A DNA stretch of 11,169 bases, from the NCBI GenBank assembly GCA_030669445.1, contig DAOVDP010000026.1, positions 1-11,169 of the forward strand, in the 5' to 3' direction. Positions within the stretch are counted from its first letter, which is position 1. Each line of letters opens with the position of its first letter. The position numbers and the translations under genes were made by a program. The DNA comes from Candidatus Latescibacterota bacterium (GTDB lineage: Bacteria; Latescibacterota; MVCY01). Under the pieces are notes generated by a model. The model did not search any database. It was not told the DNA's origin and was given only the letters and a program-made list of their open reading frames with translations. Of the stretch, positions 7,315-11,169 are shown in pieces.

Positions 7315-9705
7315 ATGAGCAAAATCTGTTTGCTTGGTGCTATCTTACTTTGCTTGATTAATGTATCATTTTCAAATGCCGAAAAAATCATCCATGGTTG
7401 TATTAAAAACCTGCATACGGATGAGGTCCTCCCAGTAGCTAGTATTCAGGTGGAAGGGACCTTCAGGGGCACCATATCGAATTATAGTGGAGAATATATC
7501 CTCGAATTAAAGCAGTTACCTGCCACAATTTTGGTACGCTATATTGGATTTGAGTCAAAAAGAATAACAATTACCGAAGACTCACCCAGCGAGCAAAATA
7601 TTCTGCTTAAACCCATTGTTCTCGAACTTGAGGAAATCGTCGTAACAGCCGAAGACCCTGCCATATCCATTATGAAACAAGTCATTAAAAGGAAACAAGC
7701 ATGGCGGGAAAAATTGGAAACATGCAAAGCAGAAGCTTATACCCGTTTTGTGTTAGAAAATGATACGAGCATTGTTTCCATATTAGAGAGTACGTCCGAA
7801 GTTTTTTGGGATCGTAAAAAAGGCAAACGGGAGGTTATCAAATCCAAACGCGAGACCTCGAATCTCAGTTCAACAGAAATGTTCGCTTCGGTTAGCTGGC
7901 TCTCTAATTTTTACGATGATGATGTAGATATACAAGGGTTTAAGGTAATCGGACCGACGCATCCAAAGGCCCTTCGTTTTTATAATTTTGAGCTCGAAGG
8001 ACGGCGATATCTGGATGATAAAACGGTTTTCGATATTTCTGTTACCCCTAAAGGCAAACTCCAGCCCACTTTTACCGGACGTATTTCCATCCTGGATGAA
8101 GATTATGCCATGATAGAAGTGGAGCTTAAACCCAGTGAAGCGATGCTGTTTCCGCCACCCATTCAAGAGTGGAATCTTTTCTATAAGCAGCAGTTTAGCA
8201 ATTTCGGTCAGGCGTTCTGGCTCCCGGTGGATGTCCGGACTGAAGGTGACATTAGAATTAGCATGATAGGTCTCAAATTTCCCACTATGAAATACAATCA
8301 GATATCGCGGCTCACGAATTATCAGGTGAATGTGCCATTACCCGATTCCCTTTACGAGAAAAAAAAGGCTTTATCTGTAGATTCCCTTTCCGTAAAGCAG
8401 GATACACTGCTTGCGTCAGAATCCCGTGTGATTCCTTTAACAAATAGAGAAGAAGAAGCATACACAACCCTTGACAGCACGATGACTCTGGAAAAAGCAT
8501 TTAGACCCACAGGCTTTTTAGCGCGATTTGCTAAAATTCAAATAGGTGCAGGTGAAAAAGGGGATAAGGCATCCAAGAAAAGGAATACGCTGCGAAATCT
8601 TTTATCCGGTTTTCGCCCTCAGGCGTGGCACAATCGGGTGGATGCTTTTCATCTCGGCCTGAAATACAAAAACGAGATCACCAAGCGCGTTAACGTTCAT
8701 CTCATTGGGGCATACAAAACAGGACTTGAACGTTGGTCTTACGGCGGTGGATTGGAGTACCGTTGGGGAAAGAGGAGAAAGGGGTTCTTTAATGTAAATC
8801 ATTCGACCGGCACCGATGCGCGAACCCATTCGGATAGCTACCCGCTATTTTGCAGCAGTTTTCGAACGTTACTCGGCTATGATGATTATTCTGATTACTA
8901 TTGGAATAAAGGATTCCGTTCAGTAATAGGATACCGTTTCGACAAAGCACACACGCAGCTATCGGTTGGATATCATAATGAACACCACTCCTCCGTGCGT
9001 AAAACTACGGATTACGACTTGTTGGGGCGTGATCAGGTTCAGAGAATCAATCCCGCCATTCGGGAAGGAAGGCTGCGTTCCGTAGAGGTTATGGTGACTT
9101 TTGGCGATAAATATACTCCTTGGGGAGTAGCCGGTCAAAAAGGGGCCGAGTTCAGATTAGAACATAGTGCTCCTGATTTCCTTTCCAGTGATTTTTCCTT
9201 CACCCGTTATCAGTTGACAGTTACCTGGCGCCTGGCGACATTTTACAGGAGACGGCTTTTACCTAATGTGATGGATTTGCGCATGGTTGCCGGGACATCT
9301 ACTGGCGATCTACCGATACAACGTTTCGGGGCGATTGACGCAAGCCTAGGGGCGTTCAGCCCGTTTGGTGTATTGAAGTCCCTTAGAGGAACTCCGTACG
9401 AAGGAGAACGGTATTTTGCTCTGTTCTGGGAACATAATTTCAGGACAGTTCCTTTTGAGATTCTGGGAATGAAACCACTGGCAAAAAGGGGAATTGGCAT
9501 CATCCTCCACGGCGCGTTGGGGAGAACATGGATATCAAGTGGGAGAAGAAACCCATTAAATTATGAAGTCCAATACATAGATGGCTTTCATCACGAAATG
9601 GGTCTTTCATTGAACAGCCTGTTTGGTGTACTTCGGCTGGACGCAACAAAACGACTGGATAAGCCAGGGTTTTTTATGGGTTTTTGTATTGCCCGTATGT
9701 TTTAG
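7315..9705 (+). CDS. DUF5686 family outer-membrane protein with carboxypeptidase-regulatory-like domain
   Basis: This is a complete 796-residue protein with an AAGGGG ribosome site 7 bases before the ATG. A signal peptide is clear: a hydrophobic core from residue 4 to 15 and a likely cut after SNA (residue 22). Residues 25-104 form a carboxypeptidase-regulatory-like beta-sandwich (VASIQVEGTFRGTISNYSGEY, then LVRYIGFE), followed by EEIVVTAED (106-114) and the DUF5686 entry stretch DPAISIMKQVIKRKQAW (114-130). A charged linker near 345-440 leads into alternating polar/aromatic strands from about 440 to the end. The last residues, FFMGFCIARMF, end in Phe, as expected for a beta-barrel inserted by the BAM machinery. 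There is no TonB plug domain, so this is not a TonB-dependent receptor despite the shared N-terminal domain. The function of DUF5686 proteins is not established. Its place between hisH and hisF gives no obvious functional hint. Cysteines near the N-terminus are not in a lipobox. Confidence 0.85.
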   Translation: MSKICLLGAILLCLINVSFSNAEKIIHGCIKNLHTDEVLPVASIQVEGTFRGTISNYSGEYILELKQLPATILVRYIGFESKRITITEDSPSEQNILLKPIVLELEEIVVTAEDPAISIMKQVIKRKQAWREKLETCKAEAYTRFVLENDTSIVSILESTSEVFWDRKKGKREVIKSKRETSNLSSTEMFASVSWLSNFYDDDVDIQGFKVIGPTHPKALRFYNFELEGRRYLDDKTVFDISVTPKGKLQPTFTGRISILDEDYAMIEVELKPSEAMLFPPPIQEWNLFYKQQFSNFGQAFWLPVDVRTEGDIRISMIGLKFPTMKYNQISRLTNYQVNVPLPDSLYEKKKALSVDSLSVKQDTLLASESRVIPLTNREEEAYTTLDSTMTLEKAFRPTGFLARFAKIQIGAGEKGDKASKKRNTLRNLLSGFRPQAWHNRVDAFHLGLKYKNEITKRVNVHLIGAYKTGLERWSYGGGLEYRWGKRRKGFFNVNHSTGTDARTHSDSYPLFCSSFRTLLGYDDYSDYYWNKGFRSVIGYRFDKAHTQLSVGYHNEHHSSVRKTTDYDLLGRDQVQRINPAIREGRLRSVEVMVTFGDKYTPWGVAGQKGAEFRLEHSAPDFLSSDFSFTRYQLTVTWRLATFYRRRLLPNVMDLRMVAGTSTGDLPIQRFGAIDASLGAFSPFGVLKSLRGTPYEGERYFALFWEHNFRTVPFEILGMKPLAKRGIGIILHGALGRTWISSGRRNPLNYEVQYIDGFHHEMGLSLNSLFGVLRLDATKRLDKPGFFMGFCIARMF

Positions 9706-9741
9706 GGGTGTTCGGTTAAGGCTTGTTCTGAAATCTAGACA

Positions 9742-9861
9742 GTGATTCGCAAATTACTTATTATTCGTTTGGACGGGCGGTTTTGCCGCAGGTTATTTCT
9801 AAAACTATCAGACAGAGTGCAAAAGGCCTGGGATAAAATTGACGCAGCATTCAAGGCATAA
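9742..9861 (+). pseudogene. Short 39-residue frame in the hisF upstream gap, possible relict of a transposase C-terminus
   Basis: A GTG-started frame encodes 39 residues, with an in-frame TAG just upstream at 9736-9738 and a TAA at 9859-9861. The segment RFCRRLFLKLSDRVQKAW resembles the basic 'RRLxLKLS' tail often seen at the C-terminus of DDE transposases. It has no good ribosome site and may be chance coding in a 219-base gap (9706-9924) that otherwise shows nothing I can name. I keep it only as a weak call. No terminal inverted repeats or target duplications were found around it. Confidence 0.2.
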
Positions 9862-9924
9862 TCCACAAAAGTTTTATATGATTTTTCAAATAGGCGCTCT
9901 GGGCTTTTCTTAAAGAGAATTTAT

Positions 9925-10686
9925 ATGTCACTAGCCAAAAGGATAATTCCCTGTCTGGATGTGGATGCTGGGCGGGTGGTGAAAGGGACCAGATTTGTAG
10001 ACATCAGAGATGCCGGCGATCCGGTGGAGGTAGCCGCCCGCTACGATGAGGAAGGGGCCGATGAGATTGTTTTCTTAGACATAACCGCCTCCAGCGGCAA
10101 CCGGAAAATTATGCTGGAAGTGGTAGAGAAAACCGCCGAGCGAGTGTTTATGCCCTTGACTGTGGGTGGTGGAATCCGGACCAGAGAAGACATCCGAGAG
10201 CTGTTAAGGGCTGGCGCAGACAGAGTTTCTATCAACACGACGGCAGTAGAAAATCCCCGTTTTATCGCAATGGCAGCCGACAGGTTTGGCAGTCAGTGTA
10301 TTGTCGTGGCCATTGACGCTAAGCAGAGGGGACAAAGTTGGCAGGTCTACACCTACGGAGGTCGAACTATCACCGGACTGGATACTGTTGAATGGGCTAG
10401 AAGAGCGGAGACTCTGGGTGCCGGGGAAATTCTACTTACCAGTATGGACCGTGATGGCACCAAAGATGGTTATGCACTGGAGCTAACCCGCGGGGTAGCT
10501 GAGGCAGTGCACATCCCGGTTATCGCCTCCGGGGGAGCGGGTACCAAGGAACATTTCTGCCAGGCCTTTACTTACGGGAAGGCCGACGCCGCTCTGGCTG
10601 CCTCTCTTTTTCACTACCGCCAACTGAGTATCGGAGAGGTTAAACAATATCTCTACCAACGAGGCGTGGTGGTGAGAATCAGTTAG
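9925..10686 (+). CDS. hisF: Imidazole glycerol phosphate synthase, cyclase subunit HisF
   Basis: This is a complete 253-residue TIM-barrel protein of the usual HisF length. It forms the heterodimer with HisH and makes imidazole glycerol phosphate and AICAR from PRFAR plus channelled ammonia, linking histidine and purine pathways. Motifs are [16 protein letters not shown] (6-21, catalytic Asp12), VFLDITAS (49-56), the first phosphate loop VGGGIR (80-85), SINTTAV (102-108), VVAIDAK (127-133, catalytic Asp131) and the second phosphate loop VIASGGAG. These match canonical HisF and not the O-antigen HisF2/WbuZ variants. The ribosome site is weak (AAAGAGAA at 9912-9919). Any promoter in the 219-base gap is unclear: TTGACG at 9839-9844 has no matching -10 at 16-18 bases. 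Composition is more GC-rich than the DUF5686 gene before it. Confidence 0.97.
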   Translation: MSLAKRIIPCLDVDAGRVVKGTRFVDIRDAGDPVEVAARYDEEGADEIVFLDITASSGNRKIMLEVVEKTAERVFMPLTVGGGIRTREDIRELLRAGADRVSINTTAVENPRFIAMAADRFGSQCIVVAIDAKQRGQSWQVYTYGGRTITGLDTVEWARRAETLGAGEILLTSMDRDGTKDGYALELTRGVAEAVHIPVIASGGAGTKEHFCQAFTYGKADAALAASLFHYRQLSIGEVKQYLYQRGVVVRIS

Positions 10687-10699
10687 AATCTCCTGGCTC

Positions 10700-10729
10700 T
10701 TCAGCAAAAGCAATGAACTCTCATATTAT
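10700..10729 (+). promoter_or_regulatory. Weak candidate promoter upstream of the glutamate dehydrogenase gene
   Basis: TATTAT (10724-10729) is 5 of 6 to the -10 consensus. The only partner, TTCAGC (10700-10705, 18 bases away), matches just 3 of 6 of the -35 consensus. The 79-base gap between hisF and the dehydrogenase gene shows nothing better and no terminator hairpin, so read-through from hisF is also possible. Confidence 0.22.
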
Positions 10730-10765
10730 TAGCAAACAGTAGATTAGTAAACTAAAGGGGGCAAA

Positions 10766-11169
10766 ATGACGAAAGCAAGGGAAAAAAAGGAAACTCTCAA
10801 TCCATTTGAAATTGCGCAAAGGCAATTAGATATGTGTGCAGAGATCATTGATTTAGAGCCGAACATACATGCGATGCTTCGGGTTCCGATGCGCGAGTTT
10901 CATCTATCTCTTTCCGTGCGTATGGATGATGGTTCTGCTAAAATTTTTCGGGGCTTCAGAGTGCAATACAATGACGCCAGAGGGCCAACTAAGGGAGGTA
11001 TTAGATTCCACCCTGAGGAGACCATCGATACGGTGCGGGCTCTTGCTGCTTGGATGACCTGGAAATGTGCGGTCGTAGATATACCTCTGGGAGGGGCAAA
11101 AGGCGGAGTGATCTGTAATCCCAAGAAGATGTCACAAAGTGAGATAGAACGTCTGAGCCGGGCGTATAT
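10766..11169 (+). CDS. gdhA: Glu/Leu/Phe/Val dehydrogenase family, probable NAD(P)-glutamate dehydrogenase, N-terminal part (3' end outside window)
   Basis: The ATG at 10766 follows a strong AAAGGGGG ribosome site (10754-10761). The visible 134 residues match the glutamate-binding domain of glutamate dehydrogenase: NPFEIAQRQLD near the start, LRVPMREFHLSLSVRMDDG, then QYNDARGPTKGGIRFHP (67-83, Lys76), MTWKCAVVDIPLGGAKGG (97-114, Lys100 and the catalytic Lys112) and ICNP. The segment from Ile106 fits the family's active-site signature (I-x2-GG-A-K-x-G-x3-N-P). The enzyme interconverts glutamate with 2-oxoglutarate and ammonia in the cytoplasm. The NARGPTKGG-type motif favours glutamate over leucine or phenylalanine as substrate. 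The nucleotide-binding domain is past the window edge, so NAD versus NADP preference cannot be read. Confidence 0.93.
   Translation, partial: MTKAREKKETLNPFEIAQRQLDMCAEIIDLEPNIHAMLRVPMREFHLSLSVRMDDGSAKIFRGFRVQYNDARGPTKGGIRFHPEETIDTVRALAAWMTWKCAVVDIPLGGAKGGVICNPKKMSQSEIERLSRAY

Noticed and set aside
7315..9705. TonB-dependent receptor (SusC-like)
   Set aside because: The N-terminal regulatory-like domain and the EEIVVTAED segment are reminiscent, but the plug domain is absent and the following region matches the DUF5686 pattern.
9839..9844. TTGACG as a -35 box for hisF
   Set aside because: The bases 16-18 positions downstream (near TCCACA) do not resemble a -10 box. CATAAT is only 12 bases away and TATGAT at 9877 is too far.
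6589..10686. HisH/HisF as O-antigen amidino-sugar enzymes (WbuY/WbuZ type) belonging to the glycosyltransferase cluster
   Set aside because: HisF has the canonical [12 protein letters not shown] and DITAS motifs of histidine biosynthesis. A promoter separates hisH from the polysaccharide genes, and no WbpG-type partner is visible.

Overview
The window suggests a Gram-negative bacterium of the Bacteroidota/FCB type or a related candidate phylum. The main evidence is a 796-residue outer-membrane protein of the DUF5686 family with an N-terminal carboxypeptidase-regulatory-like domain, a signal peptide and a terminal aromatic residue. Composition is intermediate and uneven. All genes read on the plus strand. 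I cannot name a genus or phylum from sequence alone.

Layout. Positions 1-1786 hold two GT4-like glycosyltransferases that overlap by 14 bases; the first is cut by the window edge. Positions 1792-6406 hold a large GH106-like (alpha-L-rhamnosidase-like) glycoside hydrolase and a heparinase II/III-type polysaccharide lyase that overlap by 8 bases. These four genes are packed head to tail with gaps of 5 bases or less, so they look like one transcription unit that mixes polysaccharide-building and polysaccharide-cutting enzymes. Neither cutting enzyme shows a signal peptide.

Positions 6407-6588 are a regulatory gap with the best promoter in the window (TTGACT, 17 bases, TATATT) and a perfect 7-bp GC-rich hairpin in the predicted leader. 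The gap drives hisH (glutaminase subunit of imidazole glycerol phosphate synthase, 6589-7212). The DUF5686 outer-membrane gene (7315-9705) follows. A 219-base gap with a short, possibly relict reading frame comes next, then hisF (cyclase subunit of the same enzyme, 9925-10686). The window ends inside a glutamate dehydrogenase gene (10766 onward). HisH and HisF form one heterodimer that passes ammonia from glutamine to the cyclase, so splitting their genes with an outer-membrane gene is the oddest arrangement here.

I see no CRISPR array, rRNA, tRNA, complete insertion sequence, phage gene or toxin-antitoxin pair. The most interesting candidate for an undescribed system is the glycosyltransferase / glycoside hydrolase / heparinase-like lyase unit, which may make and trim or recycle a surface or storage polysaccharide. 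That role is an inference.
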